DNA from: Candidatus Brocadiia bacterium
GTDB lineage: Bacteria; Planctomycetota; MHYJ01; JACQXL01
Reading direction: 5' to 3'
NCBI GenBank assembly: GCA_020062035.1
Contig: JAGUXD010000095.1
Coordinates: 1 to 6,086 of the forward strand
Length of the DNA stretch: 6,086 nt
Shown here: positions 1-5,054 of the stretch, piece by piece
Position numbering within the stretch: position 1 is the stretch's first letter
Layout of the letters: the number at the start of each line of letters is the position of its first letter
Notes under the pieces: generated by a model
Database searches by the model: none
The model's input: the letters and a program-made list of their open reading frames with translations, nothing else
Told to the model about the DNA's origin: nothing
Program-made: the position numbers and the translations under genes

Positions 1-133
1 CATCTTCAAATGCCTGATGAGTGGAGATATCAATGCTTCCGGATACTCTTAGAAGGGTGCAATATTGCACACCATCAGGATGGTCTCTCGGGTCCAGAGG
101 AATAGTTTGTTGTTCAAAACTCAATGAATTCAT
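1..133 (-). CDS. Probable STAS-domain protein (anti-sigma factor antagonist type), N-terminal part only
   Basis: Only the first 44 codons are in the window; the gene runs off the left edge. The translation begins MNSLSFEQQTIPLDPRDH and contains LLRVSGSIDIS at about residues 27-37, followed by THQAFED. This resembles the start of STAS domains, which typically read 'v-l-r-l-s-G-e-l-D' and then a helix; such proteins act as anti-anti-sigma factors or as parts of transporters and phospho-relays. The ATG overlaps the TGA of the upstream purE in an ATGA arrangement, so translational coupling is likely. An AGGGAA sequence lies a few bases upstream (about 139-144 on the complementary strand) as a weak ribosome binding site. 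The phosphorylatable Ser/Thr expected further downstream lies outside the window, so the assignment rests on one strand-helix motif and is tentative. Confidence 0.5.
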   Translation of the reverse strand, partial: MNSLSFEQQTIPLDPRDHPDGVQYCTLLRVSGSIDISTHQAFED

Positions 134-597
134 ATAAGTTCCCTATCGGCTTTTTCTATTTCATCTTTCTTGGATTTCTGGTATTCTTTTATTTTTTCGG
201 CTAATTGTTTATTATTAAGGGATATTATTTTGAGCGCAGCCAGAGCCGCTTCTTCTGGTTCTAAAACTAACATCGGACAAACACCAGAAGGCATTCTGAG
301 CGTGGAGAAAATATCTGCTCCTCCAAATTTATCACTATAAGGCGGAGAGGCGATTACAGGACGAAAGGTATTGGCATCAACAAACCCGCTGAGCGCATTG
401 CTTCTTCCTGCAACAGTAATAAATACGACTTCTTCAGTTTCATATTGTTTAAGTATTTCTAACACTTTCAGGGGGACTTTGTGGGCTGAAGCAATTCTGA
501 GAACGCATTCTACTCCCATTTTTTTTATTATATTAGCAATCTTTTGTGAATGTTCCAAATCCTCTTTAGAACCCATTATAATAACTACTTTTGCCAT
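130..597 (-). CDS. purE: Class II N5-independent AIR carboxylase (PurE), purine biosynthesis
   Basis: This 155-aa cytoplasmic enzyme should carboxylate 5-aminoimidazole ribonucleotide (AIR) to CAIR in de novo purine synthesis. The family fold shows in VVIIMGSKED (residues 4-13) and SAHK (37-40). Features that separate class II (animal PAICS, Treponema denticola PurE) from class I (E. coli) are visible. AGRSNALSG (63-71) replaces the class I AGGAAHLPG; SPPYSDKFGGADIFSTLRMP (84-103) matches the animal 'cPP....W...D.wSSLRlP' pattern; and SAHK replaces SAHR. Class II enzymes use CO2 directly and need no PurK, and no purK is seen here. The ATG at 597 is chosen over an in-frame GTG at 633 because AAGGAAG sits 6 bases upstream and the fold begins at MAKVV. 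The stop overlaps the next gene's ATG. The class call comes from remembered motif comparison, not an alignment. Confidence 0.9.
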   Translation of the reverse strand: MAKVVIIMGSKEDLEHSQKIANIIKKMGVECVLRIASAHKVPLKVLEILKQYETEEVVFITVAGRSNALSGFVDANTFRPVIASPPYSDKFGGADIFSTLRMPSGVCPMLVLEPEEAALAALKIISLNNKQLAEKIKEYQKSKKDEIEKADRELI

Positions 598-603
598 AAA
601 ATT

Positions 604-610
604 CTTCCTT
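604..610 (-). promoter_or_regulatory. Shine-Dalgarno site of purE
   Basis: AAGGAAG on the minus strand lies 6 bases before the ATG at 597. It decides the start: the upstream in-frame GTG at 633 would place this site inside the coding region and add 12 lysine-rich residues with no family counterpart. Confidence 0.7.
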
Positions 611-779
611 TTCTTATAAGAAGTTCTTATCACCTACGAGGTTCGCAGAAGCGGCGGCATTACTTGCATCCGCGGCCAACTCGTTCAGAGACCCAGCCAA
701 TTCCTTCGGGTTTTCCCTGCCTTTGTGTGTTGCTTACGATACGACACACCTTCCACCTTTTCGCAGAAGTAATTCAATA

Positions 780-805
780 GGGGGAAACCCTGAAAATATT
801 CCCCC
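780..805. repeat. Hairpin GGGGGAA-N12-TTCCCCC in the purQ-purE gap
   Basis: There is a perfect 7-bp stem (780-786 with 799-805) around a 12-base loop. With five G:C pairs it is the strongest simple stem in the gap. It lacks a flanking T-run on either strand, so a role in termination is not supported. Confidence 0.6.
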
Positions 806-818
806 CACTTATCATAAC

Positions 819-833
819 CTCGCCTACGGCGAG
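819..833. repeat. Tight hairpin CTCGCC-TAC-GGCGAG in the purQ-purE gap
   Basis: There is a perfect 6-bp GC-rich stem with a 3-base loop. On the minus strand it lies about 35 bases downstream of the purQ stop. It is followed by GTTATGATAAG rather than a U-tract, so it could protect an mRNA end or form part of a larger fold, but it is not a canonical terminator. Confidence 0.55.
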
Positions 834-867
834 ACGGTCCCGTTCCTCGTCTATATGTTCCCCCTTC

Positions 868-1665
868 CTACAAGTGTTGTTTTACATAATGCAGAGCATT
901 CTGAAAGATAAACATCCCATCTGGGGTGTCAATTTTCTCTCGTGTCCAGCGAGGATGGTTTGTAATATCCTGAAACCTTTCTGGATGAGGCATCATCCCC
1001 ATAATCCTACCTGTTCTATCACAAATTGCAGCGATATTGTCCTGGGCACCGTTAGGATTCAAGGGATAACGACTGGTTGGATTCCCTTGAACATCACTAT
1101 ATCTAAAGACGACCTGGTCATTTGCAATGATTTTACTAAGGGTTTCTTTGGTATTAGTAATAAACTTTCCTTCGCCGTGAGCCACTGGTAAATAGATTAC
1201 TTCTTTGGGAATATTTTTAGTGAACACGCATATTTGAGAATACTTTTTTAGATAGACCCAGCGGTCTTCATAACGAGCCGAGTTGTTCGTAAAAAGTATT
1301 GCTTCTTTTTTAGGGTTACCATTATCTTTAGTTAAACCTGGCAATAACCCTATTTTTACTAAAACCTGAAAGCCATTACATATACCCAATATTAATTTTC
1401 CATCTGTTATAAATTTGGTAAGTTCATCAAGTAATCCTTGAGTAATCTCATTACCGAGAACCGTGCCAGCGCCAAGGTTATCACCATAGGTAAAACCACC
1501 CGGAATTACCAAAATATGATATTGGTGAATAAGAGATTTATTATCAATCCAGTGGTTTATATGATAGACATCAGTTTTGGCATCGGTTTTTTGAAACGCA
1601 AAAGCGGTCTCATAATCGCAATTGGTCCCCGGTGCTCTTAACACAAAAACCTTTACTTTTTGCAT
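868..1665 (-). CDS. purQ: Phosphoribosylformylglycinamidine synthase, glutamine amidotransferase subunit (PurQ)
   Basis: This 265-aa class I glutamine amidotransferase should release ammonia from glutamine and pass it to PurL, which converts FGAR to FGAM in purine synthesis. Visible motifs in order: VLRAPGTNCDYE (8-19), typical of PurQ; the oxyanion-loop region VIPGGFTYGDNLGAG (53-67); the nucleophile elbow LGICNGFQ with Cys96; PVAHGEGKF (160-168); and MMPHPER with His227 and Glu229 completing the catalytic triad. At 265 aa it is longer than the roughly 227-aa Bacillus form. It matches the long PurQ type, with a tail ending near DGMFIFQNALHYVK. Neither purS nor purL is in view. The start is weakly marked: AGGG lies about 14 bases upstream. 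It is 65 bases downstream of the cyclophilin-like gene and is probably co-transcribed with it. Confidence 0.94.
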   Translation of the reverse strand: MQKVKVFVLRAPGTNCDYETAFAFQKTDAKTDVYHINHWIDNKSLIHQYHILVIPGGFTYGDNLGAGTVLGNEITQGLLDELTKFITDGKLILGICNGFQVLVKIGLLPGLTKDNGNPKKEAILFTNNSARYEDRWVYLKKYSQICVFTKNIPKEVIYLPVAHGEGKFITNTKETLSKIIANDQVVFRYSDVQGNPTSRYPLNPNGAQDNIAAICDRTGRIMGMMPHPERFQDITNHPRWTREKIDTPDGMFIFQNALHYVKQHL

Positions 1666-1730
1666 AATAACGAAATTACCCTGTAACTATTCACCCTCCC
1701 TGTCCCATAAGGACATGGTGTGTCAGGCAA

Positions 1731-2684
1731 TTAATGTGGTGCGGGATATTTTATCTCTACGACATTGAACGTGTCGTTTTTGACTAATGTCTTCACGGTT
1801 GAGAGTCCTTTTACAACCCTCCCCAAAATTGTGTATTTGTCATCTATCCCGATGTCCGTCGGGATAGAGTTAGAGGTGCAGATATAAAACCGCTTCGTGA
1901 GAGAAGATTTTGAATTATCATCGTTCTGCGGTTTTAACAATCCGATTACCCCTTCTTTATGTTTCAATGCGGTCCTTTCAAAAGGGATAAGATAAGTTGT
2001 ATCCACAGGAGAAACTGCGGTATTAGAAATACTTATGCAGGGACCGACGTCCGGTTTTATTTCGTCAACACTCGCCTGATTCCATAATCCTTGTTTTACA
2101 AGGTCAATAAACTTTGCAACACTATTGGGTGCTTCGTCTGGATAAAGTTCTACTTCAAAATCACCCTTATTGGTTTTAATGGAGAGACGCGGAAGGTTTC
2201 TTTTTAAGATAAGTTCAGATGTCTTTTTTTCCAACTCGATTTCTTTCCATGAGCGGTTGATTGCTAATAGGGGCAATCTCTTGTTTGCCCATTCTTTTAC
2301 TATGTGGTTCTTAAATTTTTCTACAAGATATTTATATTCCTTTTCTGCCTCATCGTATTTTTCGCCTCTCATATAAAGATTGGCTAATTTGTAGCGGATA
2401 AAAGGAGAGACATCGGTTACATCATAAACCTGTAGTAGTCCTTTAAGCGATTCTGTATCCTGGGTTTTTTCTAATAACTCAAATGCCCTAATATTCATTT
2501 CTTTCATCCGATAAGAACGCCACCATAATAGCCCGATTGCCAGACAGATGCATAACAAAATAAAGAAGATAAGGTTCTGATAGGTCTTGACAAATAAAGA
2601 AACTTTTTCTTTGAAAAAGGGTTGTGATTTTTGTTGCTCCGATATACTATCGGAAGTGGTTAGAAGTTGTGTTTTAGGACTCAT
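1731..2684 (-). CDS. Membrane-anchored TPR plus degenerate cyclophilin-type peptidyl-prolyl isomerase protein
   Basis: This 317-aa protein has a short cytoplasmic N-terminus and one hydrophobic segment at about residues 38-55 ending in WWR. A TPR-like helical region covers about 92-130 (YKLANLYMRGEKYDEAEKEY). A cyclophilin-fold domain runs from about 167 to the end. The cyclophilin assignment rests on LSIKTNKGDFEVELYPDEAP (167-186), NSVAKFIDLVKQGLW, EGVIGL (244-249), RFYICTS (265-271) and DDKYTILGRVVKGLSTVKTL (281-300). The usual catalytic FHRVI...FMIQGGD segment is replaced by ASVDEIKPDVGPCISIS (204-220), losing the key Arg, Phe and Gln, so isomerase activity is doubtful. The layout resembles E. 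coli YfgM (TM+TPR) joined to a PpiD-like isomerase, suggesting periplasmic chaperone work near the Sec translocon; that is inference. No good Shine-Dalgarno precedes the ATG. It lies 26 bases after the lipoprotein gene. Confidence 0.8.
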   Translation of the reverse strand: MSPKTQLLTTSDSISEQQKSQPFFKEKVSLFVKTYQNLIFFILLCICLAIGLLWWRSYRMKEMNIRAFELLEKTQDTESLKGLLQVYDVTDVSPFIRYKLANLYMRGEKYDEAEKEYKYLVEKFKNHIVKEWANKRLPLLAINRSWKEIELEKKTSELILKRNLPRLSIKTNKGDFEVELYPDEAPNSVAKFIDLVKQGLWNQASVDEIKPDVGPCISISNTAVSPVDTTYLIPFERTALKHKEGVIGLLKPQNDDNSKSSLTKRFYICTSNSIPTDIGIDDKYTILGRVVKGLSTVKTLVKNDTFNVVEIKYPAPH

Positions 2685-2710
2685 TTATAGAGAAATTATG
2701 AAGACTGATT

Positions 2711-3184
2711 TTATTTATAAAACCCTATTTTGATGAGGAGATGGGTTTCACCTTTCATTCCTTCTGGGTGTTCAATAATAATCTCGCATTTCTCTTTCTC
2801 TTTCTGGAATGAAAGGGCTTTTTTAGAATCCACGCTCAGCATCATTTTCTCCACCCAGCCAAATTGTGGCATCTGCTTGCGATAAAATTCTAAAAGTTCA
2901 TCCACCCTGGCGCTTCCAACATACTTTGCCGCTGTAGTCCGAACGCTGCCTGTGATAAAAGTATATGATTTGTCCGGCTGGTGTGCAAAATTTGCTGGAA
3001 CTGGAATATCAGATGCCTGATAGTGTTTAACATTAGGAATTTCTACAAGTCCTCTGGATACGCCTGACTTGGACTTCGGAGTGGTTATCCTTTTGATTAA
3101 AGCACAGCCAGACATTGTCGGGATTACCAACAAACTACTCAACATTACCGTTCCAATTACCTTTGCTATCTGTATCTTTTTCAT
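2711..3184 (-). CDS. Small lipoprotein of unknown function
   Basis: This 157-aa protein has a clear lipoprotein signal: Lys-Lys at 2-3, a hydrophobic stretch at about 8-23, and the lipobox MSGC with Cys27 as the lipid-modified residue. Ala at +2 does not match the Asp inner-membrane retention rule of E. coli, so outer-membrane placement is plausible. A Lys/Ser-rich linker (31-45) leads into a compact alpha/beta domain from about 57: DIPVPANF (59-66), YTFITGSVRT, then VDELLEFYRKQMPQFGW (94-110) and two strands (KALSFQKE, KCEIIIEH). This 'IPVP..F ... FYR.QMP.FGW' pattern recalls conserved lipoproteins of unknown function in Planctomycetota and related groups. I cannot name the family with certainty. 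The start is well supported by AGGAGG 5 bases upstream. It is the first gene of the leftward group. Confidence 0.82.
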   Translation of the reverse strand: MKKIQIAKVIGTVMLSSLLVIPTMSGCALIKRITTPKSKSGVSRGLVEIPNVKHYQASDIPVPANFAHQPDKSYTFITGSVRTTAAKYVGSARVDELLEFYRKQMPQFGWVEKMMLSVDSKKALSFQKEKEKCEIIIEHPEGMKGETHLLIKIGFYK

Positions 3185-3189
3185 ATCAA

Positions 3190-3195
3190 CCTCCT
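3190..3195 (-). promoter_or_regulatory. Consensus Shine-Dalgarno (AGGAGG) of the lipoprotein gene
   Basis: AGGAGG on the minus strand lies 5 bases before the ATG at 3184. With the dnaN site it is one of only two near-perfect ribosome binding sites here, in contrast to dnaA and the cyclophilin-like gene, which have none. Confidence 0.8.
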
Positions 3196-3214
3196 ATCTT
3201 TAGCAACGAGATTT

Positions 3215-3240
3215 AACAGATTTGTCGGATAAAATCTGTT
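3215..3240. repeat. Hairpin AACAGATTT-N8-AAATCTGTT upstream of the lipoprotein gene
   Basis: There are perfect 9-bp inverted arms (3215-3223 and 3232-3240) around an 8-base loop. It falls inside the predicted 5' leader of the leftward transcript, about 20 bases before the AGGAGG. The stem is AT-rich. It may affect translation or be an operator. The arm sequence AACAGATT also appears at 3515-3522, and its complement is close to the AATCTGTG units near 3563-3589, so it may derive from the same repeat family. Confidence 0.6.
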
Positions 3241-3271
3241 CAATCAGTTTAATCCATTATTTATTTTTGTT

Positions 3272-3300
3272 AGCTTAAATAATAAACATATTAGTGTCAA
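3272..3300 (-). promoter_or_regulatory. Sigma70-like promoter for the leftward gene group
   Basis: On the minus strand, a consensus -35 TTGACA (3300-3295) is separated by 17 bases from TAAGCT (3277-3272), which keeps the first, second and last bases of TATAAT. Transcription would start near 3265, giving a leader of about 80 bases that contains the 3215-3240 hairpin and the AGGAGG site. The -35 is exact and the spacing ideal; the -10 is mediocre. Confidence 0.5.
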
Positions 3301-3322
3301 GAAAACTCCGTAACCAAAAAAT

Positions 3323-3435
3323 TAAACACGAATCCCAGCGGGACGAATAAAAACGAATTTCACGAACAAGAAATTATATTTGCTTGTTCGTCTTGTTCGT
3401 GGTGATTCGTCCCAATTTATCGGCATTCGTGTTTA
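3323..3435. repeat. 113-bp imperfect inverted-repeat element upstream of dnaA
   Basis: The ends are perfect 11-bp inverted repeats (TAAACACGAAT at 3323-3333; ATTCGTGTTTA at 3425-3435). Inside, GGGACGAAT (3340-3348) pairs with ATTCGTCCC (3405-3413), and CACGAACAAG (3361-3370) pairs with CTTGTTCGTG (3392-3401) or, less one base, with 3383-3391. The unit CTTGTTCGT is tandemly duplicated (3383-3391, 3392-3400). The whole could fold into a long interrupted hairpin. It has no coding capacity and looks like a short dispersed hairpin/MITE-like repeat built from ACGAA words. Such motifs are, as I recall, common between genes of environmental bacterial genomes. A small open frame across it on the plus strand is an accident of the repeat. 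Confidence 0.75.
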
Positions 3436-3497
3436 TCTTATTTATACTTTCCTATACTGCAAGAAAAATAGTAAGTATTTTCAATCACAGAAAATGC

Positions 3498-3592
3498 AAC
3501 CACATCTCAGTGGGAACAGATTATACTGATAATTCTATTCTCGGGGAAGGAAAAGTAGTAAAAATCTGTGACAATCTGTGTAATCTGTGGTT
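3498..3592. repeat. Second inverted-repeat cluster with tandem AATCTGTG units, just upstream of dnaA
   Basis: AATCTGTG is repeated at 3563-3570, 3573-3580 and 3582-3589, with steps of 10 and 9 bases, about one helical turn. The outer heptamers AACCACA (3498-3504) and TGTGGTT (3586-3592) are inverted, and AACAGATTATACTGATAA lies between. It could be a degenerate dispersed repeat, or phased binding sites for a regulator or for DnaA. The last unit, TGTGGTTAG, differs from the reverse DnaA box TGTGGATAA at two positions, which is too weak to call a DnaA box. Confidence 0.6.
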
Positions 3593-3601
3593 AGTTTTTC
3601 C

Positions 3602-3630
3602 TTGACGACGAGAAATATTCTATATATACT
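3602..3630 (+). promoter_or_regulatory. dnaA promoter, predicted to give a leaderless mRNA
   Basis: TTGACG (3602-3607), an exact 17-base spacer, and TATACT (3625-3630): five of six matches in both the -35 and the -10. Initiation six to nine bases after the -10 falls at about 3636-3639, while the dnaA ATG begins at 3639. No Shine-Dalgarno sequence precedes the ATG (the preceding bases are CTGTGTCATT), which agrees with a leaderless or near-leaderless transcript. Confidence 0.65.
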
Positions 3631-3638
3631 GTGTCATT

Positions 3639-5054
3639 ATGAATAATACACAAAATCTGTCTGAAGAAATAAGGATTAAGGTATTAGAGAAATTACAGTC
3701 TTCTGTAGAGCCGAGGCAATACGAGACATGGCTAAAGAAACTTGAGTTTGTTGAGAGTGATTCTGGAGAATTAAAAATTCCTCTGCCTAATATTTTTTAT
3801 GTTGAGTGGTATAAGAAAAGTTTTCTTCCTTTAATAGAAACAGCTGTGTGTCAAGTAACCGGGAAGGAGCACAAGATAATCTTTGTTGCACCGCCGGAAC
3901 AAGGCCGATTGTTCCCTGACAATATTGTAGCGGATAAGAAACCCTCTTTTAAACAGTCAATCGTAACATCTAATTCAGGGCAAAGAAGTCAGCCTGAAGA
4001 AAGGGCGAGCCTTCTCGATTTTGCCCTGAGCGAGAATTTTATTTTTGAGAAGTTCGTGGTGGGCACTTCTAATCGGCTTGCTCATGCGGCTGCTTTAGCA
4101 GTAGCAGAAAACCCTGGACAGGCTTATAACCCTCTTTTTATTCACGGCGGAGTTGGCCTTGGTAAGACCCATTTATTACAGGCAATCGCCCATCGGATTA
4201 TTAACAAATTCGTTAATTATTCTATTTACTATCGCTCTGGAGAGGAATTTGTTAATGATTATATCACCGCTGTGAAAAATAATGCCTTTGAGTTATTTCG
4301 GAAGCAGTGCCGTTCTGAAGATGTAATGATTATAGATGATATACATTTCTTGGGCAGGGGCGAGAAAGCCGCCAGTCGGGAGGAGTTTTTTCATACTTTT
4401 AACGCCCTGCATAATGCCCGCAAACAGATTATTTTATCCAGCGATTCGCCCCCTAAGGATATGCCTCTTTTACAGGACAGATTGGTTTCTCGTTTTAACT
4501 GGGGGATGGTTGCCCGTTTGGATACGCCTGATTATGAGATGCGGGTCGCTATTTTAAGACAGAAATCTGAGAATTATAAAATAACCATCCCCGATAATGT
4601 GGTTTCTTTTATTGCCAGCAATGTTGATACCAATATTCGTGATTTAGAGGGGTCTCTAATCCGTCTTATCGGGTTGGCCCGTAGTTCCAATCAAAATCCC
4701 TCTGTTGCGCTTGCTACAGAATCACTAAAAGATATTATTAATTTTACTCCTCACCAGATAAAAATATCTGATATTATGGATGTAATTGCCGGATACTTTA
4801 ATGTTTCGTCTTTAGATTTACAATCTAAAGTAAGGATAAAATCTGTTTCTTTGGCCCGTCAGATTGCTTTATACCTGGCCAGACAGTTAAAACCAGAAAT
4901 GTCTTTGGAAGAAATCGGTTTGTCTTTCGGGGGCAGAGAACATTCTACTGTTTTACATTCTATTGAGAAAATTCGTAAACGTGCCCAAAAAGACTCAAAA
5001 TTCAGGGATACCTTAAATACCATGCTGACTGAGATTAGAAGAAAAAATGTTTAG
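3639..5054 (+). CDS. dnaA: Chromosomal replication initiator protein DnaA
   Basis: This 471-aa ATPase binds and opens the replication origin and loads the helicase. Domain I (about 1-82) shows the usual VEPRQYETWLKKL. Domain II (about 85-122) is a short Ser/Gln/Lys-rich linker. The AAA+ domain III begins at LLDFALSENFIFEKFVVGTSN and carries Walker A GGVGLGKT (170-177), Walker B IIDDIHFL (231-238), sensor I LSSDSPP (266-272), the arginine-finger region LVSRFNWG with Arg285, and sensor II NIRDLEGSL with Arg334. Domain IV (about 372-471) has the DnaA signature SLARQIALYLARQL (404-417) and the GGREHSTVLHS box-recognition helix (431-441). Length is normal and no motif is lost. The segment after Walker B (GRGEKAASREEFF) looks two residues longer than common forms. 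The ATG fits domain I but has no ribosome binding site. dnaN follows after 214 bases. Confidence 0.98.
   Translation: MNNTQNLSEEIRIKVLEKLQSSVEPRQYETWLKKLEFVESDSGELKIPLPNIFYVEWYKKSFLPLIETAVCQVTGKEHKIIFVAPPEQGRLFPDNIVADKKPSFKQSIVTSNSGQRSQPEERASLLDFALSENFIFEKFVVGTSNRLAHAAALAVAENPGQAYNPLFIHGGVGLGKTHLLQAIAHRIINKFVNYSIYYRSGEEFVNDYITAVKNNAFELFRKQCRSEDVMIIDDIHFLGRGEKAASREEFFHTFNALHNARKQIILSSDSPPKDMPLLQDRLVSRFNWGMVARLDTPDYEMRVAILRQKSENYKITIPDNVVSFIASNVDTNIRDLEGSLIRLIGLARSSNQNPSVALATESLKDIINFTPHQIKISDIMDVIAGYFNVSSLDLQSKVRIKSVSLARQIALYLARQLKPEMSLEEIGLSFGGREHSTVLHSIEKIRKRAQKDSKFRDTLNTMLTEIRRKNV

Larger units (their letters stand above)
598..867 (-). other. GC-rich, hairpin-rich gap between purQ and purE; possible structured RNA leader or degenerate insert
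   Basis: These 270 bases carry no recognisable gene. A hand count over 631-840 gives 111 G or C of 210 (53%), clearly higher than the AT-rich coding DNA on both sides. Several inverted repeats are present: 780-786 with 799-805 (GGGGGAA/TTCCCCC), 819-824 with 828-833 (CTCGCC/GGCGAG), 725-730 with 744-749 (GTGTGT/ACACAC), and 636-640 with 680-684 (ACGAG/CTCGT) enclosing a possible GCGG/CCGC pair. The decamer TTCGCAGAAG occurs twice, at 642-651 and 760-769. None of the hairpins is followed by a T-run, so they are not intrinsic terminators. I could not match the region to a purine, ZTP, glutamine or other riboswitch, to RNase P, tmRNA or SRP RNA. It may be a purE leader RNA, a small mobile repeat, or a decayed gene. 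Confidence 0.45.
3185..3638. other. Divergent dnaA upstream region; candidate replication-origin neighbourhood
   Basis: This 454-bp non-coding stretch separates leftward genes from the rightward dnaA-dnaN. It holds the leftward promoter, three repeat structures and the dnaA promoter, listed separately. In many bacteria oriC lies beside dnaA, and the divergence of transcription here fits replication forks moving outward. However, I find no copy of TTATNCACA or its complement with fewer than two mismatches, so the origin call rests on position only. The dnaA-dnaN gap is an equal candidate. Confidence 0.3.

Noticed and set aside
598..633. GTG at 633 as the purE start (12 extra residues)
   Set aside because: The AAGGAAG site 6 bases before the ATG at 597 and the family N-terminus at MAKVV favour the shorter form.
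780..833. Intrinsic terminator(s) after purQ
   Set aside because: The stems at 780-805 and 819-833 are strong, but no T-run follows on the transcribed minus strand (or on the plus strand).
598..867. Known riboswitch, RNase P RNA, tmRNA or SRP RNA
   Set aside because: No signature core of any of these classes could be recognised by eye on either strand, so no named RNA is called.
550..911. Overlapping plus-strand open frames across the purE start, the gap and the purQ end
   Set aside because: They are antisense to well-supported genes or cross the hairpin-rich gap, show no family motifs and lack ribosome binding sites.
1701..1715. Small hairpin TGTCC-N5-GGACA between the cyclophilin-like gene and purQ
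   Set aside because: A 5-bp stem with no T-run is expected by chance and supports no function.
3323..3592. CRISPR array
   Set aside because: Repeats are inverted or short tandem units of 8-9 bases without regular 25-40 base repeats and unique spacers, and no cas genes are present.
3384..3605. 73-codon plus-strand open frame upstream of dnaA
   Set aside because: It runs through the inverted-repeat element and the tandem AATCTGTG units, has no ribosome binding site, and encodes a low-complexity sequence explained by the repeats.
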